DNA of 37,177 bases from Elusimicrobiota bacterium (GTDB taxonomy: Bacteria; Ratteibacteria; UBA8468; B48-G9; JAFGKM01), in assembly GCA_012515635.1 (NCBI GenBank), contig JAAYXZ010000004.1, positions 1-37,177 of the forward strand, written 5' to 3'. Shown one piece after another: positions 6,867-15,488 of the stretch. The translations under genes and the position numbers were made by a program. The first letter of the stretch is position 1. Each line of letters begins with the position of its first letter. The notes below the pieces were generated by a model. The model was not told the origin of the DNA and searched no databases. It saw nothing but the letters and a program-made list of their open reading frames with translations.

Positions 6867-8867
6867 TTAAAATACTATCTGGAAAACTGTTTTAGCAATC
6901 AGGGCTACTGCTATTGAGACCATACCTATCAAGCCCATTCCGCAGGAATATCCTGCAAGTATTATCGGGGTATATCTATTCCAGTTAGGTCCCACTTTTT
7001 TAGCGAAATAAAACCTGCCGAGGAGTGCTCCGATAAACATAGGCAATGCCATATGCGGCAACATAGCAACTCCTCCTATTATCCCGTAAAACAAACCGAT
7101 AGGCGCCTTTAAAAGCAGAAGCAACGAATACAGAGCAACTCCAACAATAGAGGAATTTAAGATATACTTGAATTTTATCGCCTCTATCATCCAACTTCTC
7201 CCTCCATCTAAAGTGCTTGTCGCCCATAACGCCTGAAACATGGCATCCATAGGCCACATCTTCTGAGCGTAAGGATAGGTTGAAGAAGGAATCGGAGACA
7301 TCTTCCATATAATAGACCAAAAAAGAAAACTGCAGAACAACATAATAACCAATGATGTGAACTCCGCTTTATACCAGGAAGAAAACTTTGTTCTTGTCAG
7401 TTCAAGTTGCTTAAACTCCTGGGCTGTCACTCCGTGGTCAAAATACGGGACAGGGGCAAACCATATATCTACTCCTTTATGCCCGCTCAATATAAATGTT
7501 CCTTCCCTAACCATAGGGAAAGATATGCCTCCGGCAACACCTGTGATACCGAACATTCTTGCTGATGTATATGTAAGAAACGGAGTAAGAATAAAACCAA
7601 AAAACACAAACAACACTGTCGGGAAAGAAGGAACAAGAATTTTGCATATCACTATATAAATAATGGTTGAAAGCATCCATATCCCCATAGCGATATATAT
7701 CGGATAATCGCCCCTGCCTTCAGGAAGCTTCTCTTCAATGCGCGCCGGCTGCCCTATCACAACATCTTTCTTCTTTCTTCTGAAGGCCTTAAACATTATC
7801 ACTATACCGATAATAGCGACAATAGCGCCACCCGCTATAGTAGCATTAATCCAAAAATCAAGGTTTGTCGCTACATTAGCCGGTATAACGGTCATACCCG
7901 GCTGCCAGTTTTTTATAATCCCTGCCTTGTAAAGAATAGGGTTGCCGATTGTCCTTGTAAGCACCGCCCCTATAAAAGAACCTGTCACTACCCAGAAAGC
8001 GAGAACAAATCCTGTCAATAATATACCTAACTCTGTCATAAAACCCAACATTGAGGAAGGAAGAATATCTCCCATCTTTGAAGTAAAGTCCACCCATGGT
8101 ATCGGCAAAACCTGAAACGGCTTTGTCATCAACAACCCCGTAACCGTCGGTATTACCACATAAAAAGCCCCGAAAATCACTCCTATCATTGCCGATATAC
8201 TGAACACCCTCCATCTCCAGGTCTCCTGTTTGCCGCTTACTTCTGCAAGAGCGACAGCGCCCTCTGCCGCAACAGAGGCGAGAGGGAAAGGCAGTTTTTC
8301 CTTATCGCTGGTTATCCGAAACATCGTATATCCAAGTGTGAATTTGTTTATTTTGAAAAGGACGTTATGAATTATAAGCAACAGTATTGGTATCAACCAT
8401 ACGCGGCTAAGAAAGGTTCTCTTCAAAAGCGCTTCAGAGTTTGCGGGAGGCATCGCCCATAAAGGCATATGTTCGTGGAGTTTGAATGACTGCGCATAAG
8501 GGGACTGAACAAGATACTGTCTCCAAATCAAATCACTAAATGCCCCGCCCTGCAATGTAAGACCTGCCGTTCCAAAGATAAGCCCTGCGCTTACCAGAGA
8601 TGCGGCAAGCATATATATGATGTAAACCTCCTGCTTCTTCAACTCAATAAAAGACCTTTTTGCTATCTCAACAAGCAGTATCACCGTAACCCATTGGGCG
8701 GCTCCCGCTATGCCGCCGCCTGTCATAAGCCCCAAATATATGGCGCCGGGAAGCATAATAAAACCGATAAAGAGAGCTGCTATTATTGTCCTAACATTAA
8801 ACCCTTCCTGAAACGGCTCCATCCTTCCCGGCTCAAAATGCATCTCCGCTCTTTTTTCTTCCGTCAT
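6867..8867 (-). CDS. OPT-like multispanning transporter
   Basis: This 666-residue integral membrane protein has roughly 13 to 15 hydrophobic segments. It resembles the oligopeptide transporter (OPT) superfamily and related uncharacterised families. The GAIYLGLMTGGGIAGAAQW stretch near the N terminus, the DKEKLPFPLASVAAEG signature after the fourth or fifth helix, and the long C-terminal half with the GGISFPMVREG segment support this. The same E-[KR]-L-x-[FY]-P-L signature occurs in the protein at 30027-31952, so the two are distant paralogues. The start ATG has AAAGGA 8 nt upstream. It is the last gene of the operon with the M28-like/FtsX fusion and follows it by 47 nt. Substrate is unknown; peptides or metal chelates are typical for OPT proteins. 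Confidence 0.65.
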   Translation of the reverse strand: MTEEKRAEMHFEPGRMEPFQEGFNVRTIIAALFIGFIMLPGAIYLGLMTGGGIAGAAQWVTVILLVEIAKRSFIELKKQEVYIIYMLAASLVSAGLIFGTAGLTLQGGAFSDLIWRQYLVQSPYAQSFKLHEHMPLWAMPPANSEALLKRTFLSRVWLIPILLLIIHNVLFKINKFTLGYTMFRITSDKEKLPFPLASVAAEGAVALAEVSGKQETWRWRVFSISAMIGVIFGAFYVVIPTVTGLLMTKPFQVLPIPWVDFTSKMGDILPSSMLGFMTELGILLTGFVLAFWVVTGSFIGAVLTRTIGNPILYKAGIIKNWQPGMTVIPANVATNLDFWINATIAGGAIVAIIGIVIMFKAFRRKKKDVVIGQPARIEEKLPEGRGDYPIYIAMGIWMLSTIIYIVICKILVPSFPTVLFVFFGFILTPFLTYTSARMFGITGVAGGISFPMVREGTFILSGHKGVDIWFAPVPYFDHGVTAQEFKQLELTRTKFSSWYKAEFTSLVIMLFCSFLFWSIIWKMSPIPSSTYPYAQKMWPMDAMFQALWATSTLDGGRSWMIEAIKFKYILNSSIVGVALYSLLLLLKAPIGLFYGIIGGVAMLPHMALPMFIGALLGRFYFAKKVGPNWNRYTPIILAGYSCGMGLIGMVSIAVALIAKTVFQIVF

Positions 8868-8914
8868 TGTTCTTCCTTTGTAAATATTGTTTCGTTGCTC
8901 TCTGCTTGCTTATC

Positions 8915-11900
8915 TTATGCAAGATTCAGGGATGTTTTGCCCTGTGTTGCATAATCCTGTTTTACATCACCGCTTAAGGTTCTCCAGATAAGAAACTGTT
9001 TTCTTATACCATCAATAAATCTTCTGTTAAGACGTTTCCAGTCCGTAGATTCCCCACTGCTTCTTGCCATCAGCAGATTGATGGTATAAAACTCATGCTC
9101 GCCCATCGGCTCCATTACTACGTTGAAATATTGGCTCACACCCAAATCAAAAGGAGCCAGCCAGACCTCTGTCTTTATCGTATATTTATTCTTATCGGAG
9201 GAGAGTGTTTCGTGAGAAAAAGTAGCGCCTTTTGTATAAAAATTTCCTAAAGAGACATCCCGATAAGAATTAAAGTAGTCCGACAAAAATGTGGTAAGAC
9301 CGATAACTTCGGCTTCTGCCACAGTAAAAGGAAACTCAAACTCCCATTTATCCCCTTCCGGTTCCGGAAGTATCCATTTTCTTGTAACATCAGGCACAGC
9401 CATCTGTGCCGCTTTTTTAGCAGGATAAAGAGTTGAGAGTATCACTGTAATAAATATTATAATGGTAGCAAATACAGCCGACAGAGAGGAATAGTTTAAT
9501 ACCAACCCTTTTAACATATCTGTCATCATAAGCACCCTAACCACTACCTGCCCTAAAAGATAACCCGCAACAGCACCCATCACAGCATATACCATTGACT
9601 CTGCAAGAAAAAGAGATGAAATATGAGAAGGGGCAAGACCGACAGCGCTATATGTTCCTATCTCCCTGATTCTCTCATACACCGCACCAAGCATCGTGTT
9701 CAAAACTATCATAGCAGCGATAAGAATGGGGATTATCAAACTGCTTATCCCTGAAAAAGACGTAAGCCCCATACTGCTGTACACAAATGTTTTATCTTTA
9801 AGCCCGGCAAAGACAATAACAGCAAGTTTAGAGATAAATTTTTCTACAAGACCCTTACCGTCAAGGTCCTCATTAAACCTTACAGCGATGGACTGAAGCG
9901 TCCCTTTCATATTCATAAGCGTCTCGTAAGGAACTATAGCAATATTTTCAGATTCCGCATGGACAAAAGATTCTAATTTTACCTGCGATGAAAAAATCTG
10001 CGCAGACCTTGCCAATCTAACCTTTAACAACTCCCTTTCAGGAAGCACTGAAAAGTCCACAGGAGTTACACGCTCATTATCCAGGTCCCTTACTTCATTA
10101 AGCGCCTTCTCATCAAAAATACCGTTAAAAATAAATTCCTTGCCATATATCATTATCTCCGCTCTCCCTATATCCGCATCAGTCAAGCGAAGTTCTGACG
10201 CTGTCTTCTTTGAAAGCAAAACCGTGCTTTCAAAAGGATATTTAAACCATTCTCCCTTTACCACTGCGTCCTTTACAGGGATAAACTCCTGCGGAGAAAA
10301 CCCAAGAAGCCCTGCCGTGTTCGCAACATTTTTCCCATACCTTATCTCAATAGATGTCCTATTGCCTAACTCCTCAAGAATAAACCATGCCCTCGGAACA
10401 ATAACGCCTTGACCGGAAAACTCGCTATCAACATAATCAAACGCTGTGTCCATAAGGGGAGCCCATGAACGGTCCCTAAGCAAAATACCCTGATATGCCG
10501 GCTTATACGGTTGCATAATTTGATTATATTTCATATACGATTTTATTGAAGTGAACGAAAGCACCGTAAAGGTAAGAAGCACCAGTGTAATGGCTGTAAG
10601 TATTGTTCTTGTAGGTCTTCTCTTCATATTGGCAACTCCAAGAGAAAACGCGGTTGCTGTCGCAGTAACTCTGCCCACATCTGTCTCGTACACCCCTGAA
10701 GACGCTGTTTTTAACTGTTTCATCTGCCCTTCAAATTTTGAGGCAATTATTGACAGCACTATCAAAGAAAGCGCAAGAACTATGAAAGAAAGCAGAATGA
10801 CTTCAGGGGCATTGGTCAGTTTAAAGGCGGGGTGAACCATACGCATTATCCAATATATTACTATAAAGATACCGACGGTTCCCGCTATCCGTTGCTCAAG
10901 CTTTGTAAAACTAAACAAAAGCCGCTCTCCGAAAAAGGCAAATGGCAGAAGCAGGATAAAATAGAATATCAGTCCTTTAACAACATCATTGACCGTGTTT
11001 TTTACATCGGGGTATGCGCGAGATTCTACTGCCTGAGATTGCCTTGAATATTTCAAAAAATCATACCACTCTTTTTTCTCTCTCGCTTCTTCCGCTTTTA
11101 GCAGTAATTGACCGGATTCATTCTGAAGTTCTGCAAGACGTTCATTTTTTATTCCATACTGTTCAAAATTCTCTTTTCTGTATGCATCCAGAATTATCAT
11201 ATCCTTTGCTGCCTGATAGGGTGTATTGTGTATCATCGGCATCTTATCCATTTCAAAACCGACACCCTCGGACTCTGTTTTTCCCCCTTTCTCTGAATTC
11301 AAAAGCAAGAGACGCTTCCCTAACGGACCTGCCTGTCCAAGCACCTTAACCCTGATATGCGGTCTTGCGAACACACATCCCAATGGCTCAGAATATGAAC
11401 TCCACCGATAAGGAATAGAGTCAGGGTATTGTAAATAGTACCCATATTCGCTTGGAACGCTATTGGCCATATCAAGAACCTCTATCTTGTCCAGTTGAAC
11501 AAGATACTGCGGGTCTATCAGCCCTGTAAGCGAGATGGTTTTGGAGTTAAACAACACTATCATCCAGTCCTTCTCCTTGTAGTCCATCACCAAATCAACA
11601 GGATACTGTCCCGCTCCGCCTACTCCAAGGTCGGGAGAGAGAACAATTTCACCGCTTTCCCCATCTACACCAAAAGCGGACATTGTTATAACATCTGATA
11701 AAGTGAACGAAGAAAACACTGCCTTTCCGCTCTCGTCAGTCATTCCCACAACAGTATTTCTTACGCCCATTGATGTCTTGTCAAATATCACTACTCTGGG
11801 ATGAATTCTCGGCACAACCAACGCGTTAACTACCGGTTCGCTCGGAATGAAACTCTTAGTAGGGTCAAATGTCACTATCTTGGTTTTAAGGGAATAAAGG

Positions 11901-13303
11901 TTATCCCTTATCTGTCCAAGCTCAATATCAGGGATTAAACCCGGGTCATTGACAGCGTTTTTAAAAATCTCTTTAATAAACCTTGATTGCCTCTCTATAT
12001 TATTAACATTTAGATTCACATAAGTGTCCGCAGGCGTATCCACGCGCCATCTTCCATCGTTAACCGTAACAAAAGAGAGCGCTGCGTTACCTGAAAGAAC
12101 AACCAGTTCTCCATCAGTTCGGATTTTTTCAGGGAAGAATGTTTGCCATATAATTCCTCTTTCAGGGCTTATTCCGTTCACCAGAGATGTCTCAGGATTG
12201 TATCCTAACTTTCTGCTTACCTGCTCTTTGTATTCCATAAACTTTCTGCCATAAGGGGCAAACACCCTCTGAGCATAAAAGTCATAAGAATTATGCCAGA
12301 TTCCCAAACTCTCTGACCCATCAGACAGGTCTAACCCTATAAAAAGTTTGGCATTAACAATATCCTTTTGGGGAATCCTTTTTTTGAAAAGCGGTTCCTG
12401 CCTTAAGTGTCTCTGTATAAAATCATTTATACCCGACATCTTTTGAAAATGCGCAGAGGTAGCAAGAAACATAACCGTCCTTGCAGGAGGGTTCTCTTTC
12501 AAGTGGTCTAAGACATCCAGAAGCACTGATATGCCTGCGGCAGACGACGCACTGCTTGCAATGGCAGGGACAACCCCTATGCCATCATAATATGCCTGTA
12601 ATATAATTATTTCTTCTTTCAGTTCGTTGTTTCTGCCCTCAATATAGCCAAAGATATTATAATCAGGGACGCTCTCCCAGTCCATTCTCCCGAACAGTTG
12701 AACATCTTTCTCATGATAAGCCAGATTAATAATTGTCTGGCTGTTTTTATGAGCATAAAACCGCGGGATATCAACAGGAATATCTACGAATTTCTGTTCC
12801 GCCTGAATACGGGTCAACGCCCCTGTCTCCGTAAAGATAAACGCCTTTACGCCTAACATGGAGAGTGTCTGCCATTTTGTTCCTGAATCAAAATCAAGGA
12901 CAAGGATGCTTCCCTCAATATCCTTACCGGTTAAATTTCTGAGGTCCCCATTCCCTCCATATATCAGTTTCCCTGTAATCCCTTCCGACGGCACTGTTGA
13001 TGTTCTTGCAAGGTTCGGCCAGAGACAATGGATATCTATTTTTGCGTTTTCGGCAACGATATAAGCGTATTTTTCTACAGGAACAACCGATTTGAACTCT
13101 TCTACATGGATGTTTTTAAGACCTGCTGCTCTGAACTTTGATTCTATAAAGTCCGCTGATTGCTTATGTCCTTCTGTTCCGGGCATACGGGAAGAGACAG
13201 AGGAAAAAAACTTGATATACTCGTTGACTCCTTCAGAGTATAGAAAAGATTGAAAAAAGAAGATGATGAAGATAGCAGGCAGATAAAAAAACCGTTTATT
13301 CAT
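8915..13303 (-). CDS. M28-peptidase-like domain fused to FtsX-type permease
   Basis: This unusual 1462-residue envelope protein starts with a signal sequence or anchor (1-22). An M28/PA-type aminopeptidase fold follows at about 25-300. The places where M28 enzymes carry zinc ligands read AYYDG (237-241), ASSASSAAG (249-257) and ATSAHFQ (281-287), so the His, the bridging Asp and the Glu pair seem lost. A long extracytoplasmic region follows, then membrane segments near 770-860. The final third is FtsX-like, with the RRPTRTILTAITLVLL helix, a MacB-like periplasmic core, and the triple-helix block beginning LIIPILIAAMIVLNTML and EIGTYSAVGL. FtsX proteins normally work with an ABC ATPase, but none is nearby. 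Its ATG overlaps the TPR gene by 8 nt, with AAGGGAG upstream. The role is unknown. Confidence 0.75.
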   Translation of the reverse strand: MNKRFFYLPAIFIIFFFQSFLYSEGVNEYIKFFSSVSSRMPGTEGHKQSADFIESKFRAAGLKNIHVEEFKSVVPVEKYAYIVAENAKIDIHCLWPNLARTSTVPSEGITGKLIYGGNGDLRNLTGKDIEGSILVLDFDSGTKWQTLSMLGVKAFIFTETGALTRIQAEQKFVDIPVDIPRFYAHKNSQTIINLAYHEKDVQLFGRMDWESVPDYNIFGYIEGRNNELKEEIIILQAYYDGIGVVPAIASSASSAAGISVLLDVLDHLKENPPARTVMFLATSAHFQKMSGINDFIQRHLRQEPLFKKRIPQKDIVNAKLFIGLDLSDGSESLGIWHNSYDFYAQRVFAPYGRKFMEYKEQVSRKLGYNPETSLVNGISPERGIIWQTFFPEKIRTDGELVVLSGNAALSFVTVNDGRWRVDTPADTYVNLNVNNIERQSRFIKEIFKNAVNDPGLIPDIELGQIRDNLYSLKTKIVTFDPTKSFIPSEPVVNALVVPRIHPRVVIFDKTSMGVRNTVVGMTDESGKAVFSSFTLSDVITMSAFGVDGESGEIVLSPDLGVGGAGQYPVDLVMDYKEKDWMIVLFNSKTISLTGLIDPQYLVQLDKIEVLDMANSVPSEYGYYLQYPDSIPYRWSSYSEPLGCVFARPHIRVKVLGQAGPLGKRLLLLNSEKGGKTESEGVGFEMDKMPMIHNTPYQAAKDMIILDAYRKENFEQYGIKNERLAELQNESGQLLLKAEEAREKKEWYDFLKYSRQSQAVESRAYPDVKNTVNDVVKGLIFYFILLLPFAFFGERLLFSFTKLEQRIAGTVGIFIVIYWIMRMVHPAFKLTNAPEVILLSFIVLALSLIVLSIIASKFEGQMKQLKTASSGVYETDVGRVTATATAFSLGVANMKRRPTRTILTAITLVLLTFTVLSFTSIKSYMKYNQIMQPYKPAYQGILLRDRSWAPLMDTAFDYVDSEFSGQGVIVPRAWFILEELGNRTSIEIRYGKNVANTAGLLGFSPQEFIPVKDAVVKGEWFKYPFESTVLLSKKTASELRLTDADIGRAEIMIYGKEFIFNGIFDEKALNEVRDLDNERVTPVDFSVLPERELLKVRLARSAQIFSSQVKLESFVHAESENIAIVPYETLMNMKGTLQSIAVRFNEDLDGKGLVEKFISKLAVIVFAGLKDKTFVYSSMGLTSFSGISSLIIPILIAAMIVLNTMLGAVYERIREIGTYSAVGLAPSHISSLFLAESMVYAVMGAVAGYLLGQVVVRVLMMTDMLKGLVLNYSSLSAVFATIIIFITVILSTLYPAKKAAQMAVPDVTRKWILPEPEGDKWEFEFPFTVAEAEVIGLTTFLSDYFNSYRDVSLGNFYTKGATFSHETLSSDKNKYTIKTEVWLAPFDLGVSQYFNVVMEPMGEHEFYTINLLMARSSGESTDWKRLNRRFIDGIRKQFLIWRTLSGDVKQDYATQGKTSLNLA

Positions 13304-13814
13304 CTCTTAACTCCCTTAATTTTGTCCACGCCCTTCTTGAACCGGGGTTTACATTCACCTCGCTTACATACTCTCTTTTTGCAGCCAATATATTCCCTTC
13401 CGCTTCATACATCAACCCTTTCAGATAATGGGCATCACGATAGTATTCATTCATCTTTAAGACCCTATCCGCCAACTCCCTTGCTGTAAAAAAATCATCC
13501 TTATAAAAACTTATAAGAGCAAAGTCAAAAGAGAGATTAACATTGTTTGGAAAATAAATCAACCCTGTTTTAACCCATTTTTCTGCCTCATCAAGTTGAT
13601 TTTTTATTATATATGACATTACTATTTTTTCATACGGTTCCGCCGTTTGCCCATACTTTAAGGCCTTTGTCCATACCTCTATTGACTTATCTATTTCACC
13701 TGTGGAGAAATATGTATCGCCCTCTTTTATAAGATTTCGCGCTAAAGAAACATTAGGATTCACAGAACACCCCGACGCAAGAAACACTATTAGAACCAGA
13801 GACAATAATCTCAT
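13296..13814 (-). CDS. TPR-repeat lipoprotein
   Basis: A predicted 172-residue lipoprotein: the signal peptide MRLLSLVLIVFLASGC ends in a lipobox with Cys16, so Lgt and LspA would process it. The rest consists of helical pairs resembling about four tetratricopeptide repeats (LIKEGDTYFSTGEIDKSIEV, KNQLDEAEKWVKTGL, KDDFFTARELADRVL, AEGNILAAKREY), which usually bind partner proteins. I chose the ATG at 13812-13814 because it begins the signal peptide and overlaps the preceding stop as ATGA. Upstream in-frame sequence is not signal-like. Its 3' end overlaps the M28-like/FtsX gene. It may act as an outer- or inner-membrane adaptor for that protein. Confidence 0.8.
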   Translation of the reverse strand: MRLLSLVLIVFLASGCSVNPNVSLARNLIKEGDTYFSTGEIDKSIEVWTKALKYGQTAEPYEKIVMSYIIKNQLDEAEKWVKTGLIYFPNNVNLSFDFALISFYKDDFFTARELADRVLKMNEYYRDAHYLKGLMYEAEGNILAAKREYVSEVNVNPGSRRAWTKLRELRDE

Positions 13815-13990
13815 TTTGAGATACCCCGTATTCTTTTCCAACGTCTTATAAATATCCATATAAGCAAAACAATGGAGATAGCCATAAGAATTTTGGATAA
13901 GGTTGTTTCTTTGTGTAAAACAGCAGGCCAGAGAGTAAAGATAGAAAGAATTATTGCTAAATCCTCCCAAAAAGGTGTTTTTTTATTCAT
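13811..13990 (-). CDS. Small two-helix membrane protein, unknown function
   Basis: This short reading frame encodes 59 residues with two hydrophobic stretches (LAIILSIFTLWPAVLH and ILMAISIVLLIWIFIRRW) and a basic C terminus (RRWKRIRGISK). I recognise no family. Its stop overlaps the TPR start as ATGA, the same coupling seen across this operon, which favours a real gene. There is no Shine-Dalgarno before the ATG at 13988-13990; an in-frame TTG lies two codons upstream. It would be the first gene of the envelope operon. Confidence 0.6.
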   Translation of the reverse strand: MNKKTPFWEDLAIILSIFTLWPAVLHKETTLSKILMAISIVLLIWIFIRRWKRIRGISK

Positions 13991-13998
13991 AATCAAAG

Positions 13999-14004
13999 AT
14001 TATA
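13999..14004 (-). promoter_or_regulatory. Possible -10 element of the envelope operon
   Basis: A perfect TATAAT on the minus strand ends 8 nt before the ATG at 13990, so transcription would begin around 13992. No good -35 is visible at the expected spacing. If real, the mRNA would be nearly leaderless. The rest of the gap up to the tRNA (to 14122) contains a GAGGAGGAGG run and GC-rich short repeats but no gene I can support. Confidence 0.35.
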
Positions 14005-14122
14005 ATTACGGAAAACTAATTTAGCGGTTTCACTTGTCCGCCACAACCATAGTCATTCATCCGCACCGCCAAAACATGCGCAGAATCCGCTTTATCCGAA
14101 CCTCCTCCTCAAAAAATTGTAA

Positions 14123-14204
14123 TGCCGGGAGGGGGATTTGAACCCCCACGGCTTACGCCATACGCCCCTCAAACGTACGTGTCTGCCAATTCCACCATCC
14201 CGGC
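14123..14204 (-). tRNA. tRNA-Leu(GAG)
   Basis: This is an 82-nt class-II tRNA. The acceptor arms GCCGGGA and TCCCGGC pair. The anticodon arm TACGT/GCGTA encloses TTGAGGG, giving anticodon GAG for CUC/CUU leucine codons. The long variable arm TGGCGTAAGCCG forms its own stem, and the T arm GGGGG-TTCAAAT-CCCCC is canonical. CCA is not encoded. It begins 8 nt after the glyQ stop, so it is probably cut from the glyQ transcript. Confidence 0.96.
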
Positions 14205-14212
14205 TAAATCTT

Positions 14213-15091
14213 TCATTGAACACTTACTATTATATTACCTTTTCTCTTCAAGTAAAGTTCTGCGCACATCCTCGCCAGTTTTCTCACCCTGCCTATAAAC
14301 CTCACTCTCTCGCTTACGCTTATCGCCTTTCTTGCATCAAGGAGATTGAATAAATGCGAGAGTTTAAGCACATAATCATAGGCAGGATACAGAACTTCTT
14401 CCTTTAACAGTTTATCTGCCTCTCTCTCAAACCTATCAAAGACCTCAAACAACAAAGAGACATCCGCCTTATCAAAACAATAAACAGAGTAGTCCCGTTC
14501 CCTCTCTCTCTGTATATCCCCGTATAAGACATCTCTGTTCCAATTCAGTTCATACACACTTCCCTTCTTCTGAATAAAATTCACGATACGGTCCAGCCCG
14601 TATGTTATCTCTACAGAAGGGGGAGAAAGATCAACACCTCCCGCCTGTTGCATATATGTAAACTGCGTAATTTCAAGTCCGTCAAGCCAAACCTCCCAGC
14701 CGACCCCCCATGCGCCCAGTGTTGGCGCCTCCCAGTTATCTTCCACAAACCTTATATCATGTTGCGTAGTGTCTATCCCTATAGATTTCAAACTATCAAG
14801 ATATATATCCTGAACATTAGCAGGCGGCGGTTTCATTATTACCTGTATCTGGTGATGAAGATAAAGACGGACAGGGTTATCCCCATACCTCCCGTCAGCA
14901 GGTCTTGCCGACGGTTCAAAATATACAACATTCCACTCTTTGTCTCCAAGAATACCGAAAAAAGTAGCAGGGTTTAATGTCCCTGCTCCAACCTCTACAT
15001 TATAAGGATGCCAAAGCAGGCATCCCTTTTTAATCCAGTAATTCTCCAGTCCTCTCCATACATCCTGAAAATTCATTATCTTGTTTTTCAT
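14213..15091 (-). CDS. glyQ: Glycine--tRNA ligase alpha subunit
   Basis: This is the catalytic alpha chain of the bacterial alpha2beta2 glycyl-tRNA synthetase, which charges tRNA-Gly. The 292 residues match the family in length and order: [20 protein letters not shown] near the start, then [49 protein letters not shown] and QQAGGVDL. The beta chain glyS normally lies just downstream but is absent; a tRNA-Leu gene follows instead. Family alignment suggests the mature start could be the sixth codon ([10 protein letters not shown]). Neither ATG has a clear Shine-Dalgarno, and a promoter places the transcript start at the first ATG. Confidence 0.95.
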   Translation of the reverse strand: MKNKIMNFQDVWRGLENYWIKKGCLLWHPYNVEVGAGTLNPATFFGILGDKEWNVVYFEPSARPADGRYGDNPVRLYLHHQIQVIMKPPPANVQDIYLDSLKSIGIDTTQHDIRFVEDNWEAPTLGAWGVGWEVWLDGLEITQFTYMQQAGGVDLSPPSVEITYGLDRIVNFIQKKGSVYELNWNRDVLYGDIQRERERDYSVYCFDKADVSLLFEVFDRFEREADKLLKEEVLYPAYDYVLKLSHLFNLLDARKAISVSERVRFIGRVRKLARMCAELYLKRKGNIIVSVQ

Positions 15092-15097
15092 ACTAAA

Positions 15098-15126
15098 ATT
15101 ATAAGATATTCTCTCTTGTCCCGCAA
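15098..15126 (-). promoter_or_regulatory. Promoter for glyQ, predicted leaderless
   Basis: TTGCGG (15121-15126), a 17-nt spacer and perfect TATAAT (15098-15103) lie on the minus strand. Only 6 nt separate the -10 from the first glyQ ATG, so +1 is predicted on the A of that ATG. Confidence 0.6.
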
Positions 15127-15204
15127 CACCTTCTATACAATAAAGAAAGGAGATTGTTTTTTGCGTAAACTTTCAAAAACTATCCTTTGCCATCTTAGAA
15201 AAAG

Positions 15205-15233
15205 TTGACAGAGAAAAAAAACAAGGGTATAAT
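15205..15233 (+). promoter_or_regulatory. Consensus promoter for rpmA, predicted near-leaderless
   Basis: Perfect TTGACA (15205-15210), 17 nt, and perfect TATAAT (15228-15233). Transcription should begin near 15240, only about 3 nt before the rpmA ATG at 15243, and no ribosome binding site fits in between. Such a perfect promoter suits a ribosomal protein gene. Confidence 0.8.
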
Positions 15234-15242
15234 TCTTTTATT

Positions 15243-15488
15243 ATGGGTAGAAAAAAACAAGGAAACGGAAGGGATTCAAATCCCAGGTATGCGGGAACCA
15301 AAGTATATGGCGGACAGGTTGTGCGGGCAGGAAATATCATCATTCGCCAATCAGGTTCAAAGATAATGCCAGGGAAGGGCGCCTCTATGGGGCGTGATTT
15401 TACCATCTTTAGTTTAACCGACGGGATGGTAGAGTTCTCGAAAAGAAAAGGGAAAAAAATTGTTACGGTTATTCCTATTTCTCAATGA
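15243..15488 (+). CDS. rpmA: 50S ribosomal protein L27, short N-terminal tail
   Basis: L27 sits at the peptidyl-transferase centre of the large subunit. The [26 protein letters not shown] and DGMVEF blocks identify the family across 81 residues. The N-terminal tail, which in E. coli reaches the tRNA ends, reads [12 protein letters not shown], about four residues shorter than MAHKKAGGSTRNGRDS. No upstream in-frame start could lengthen it. rpmA usually lies between rplU and obgE; neither is here. Instead its TGA overlaps the acpS start as ATGA. A consensus promoter ends just before the ATG and there is no Shine-Dalgarno. Confidence 0.95.
   Translation: MGRKKQGNGRDSNPRYAGTKVYGGQVVRAGNIIIRQSGSKIMPGKGASMGRDFTIFSLTDGMVEFSKRKGKKIVTVIPISQ

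Noticed and set aside
15158..15208. Possible 15-residue leader peptide from a TTG after AGGAG, upstream of rpmA
   Set aside because: It ends in the rpmA -35 box and no good promoter precedes it, so translation is unlikely.
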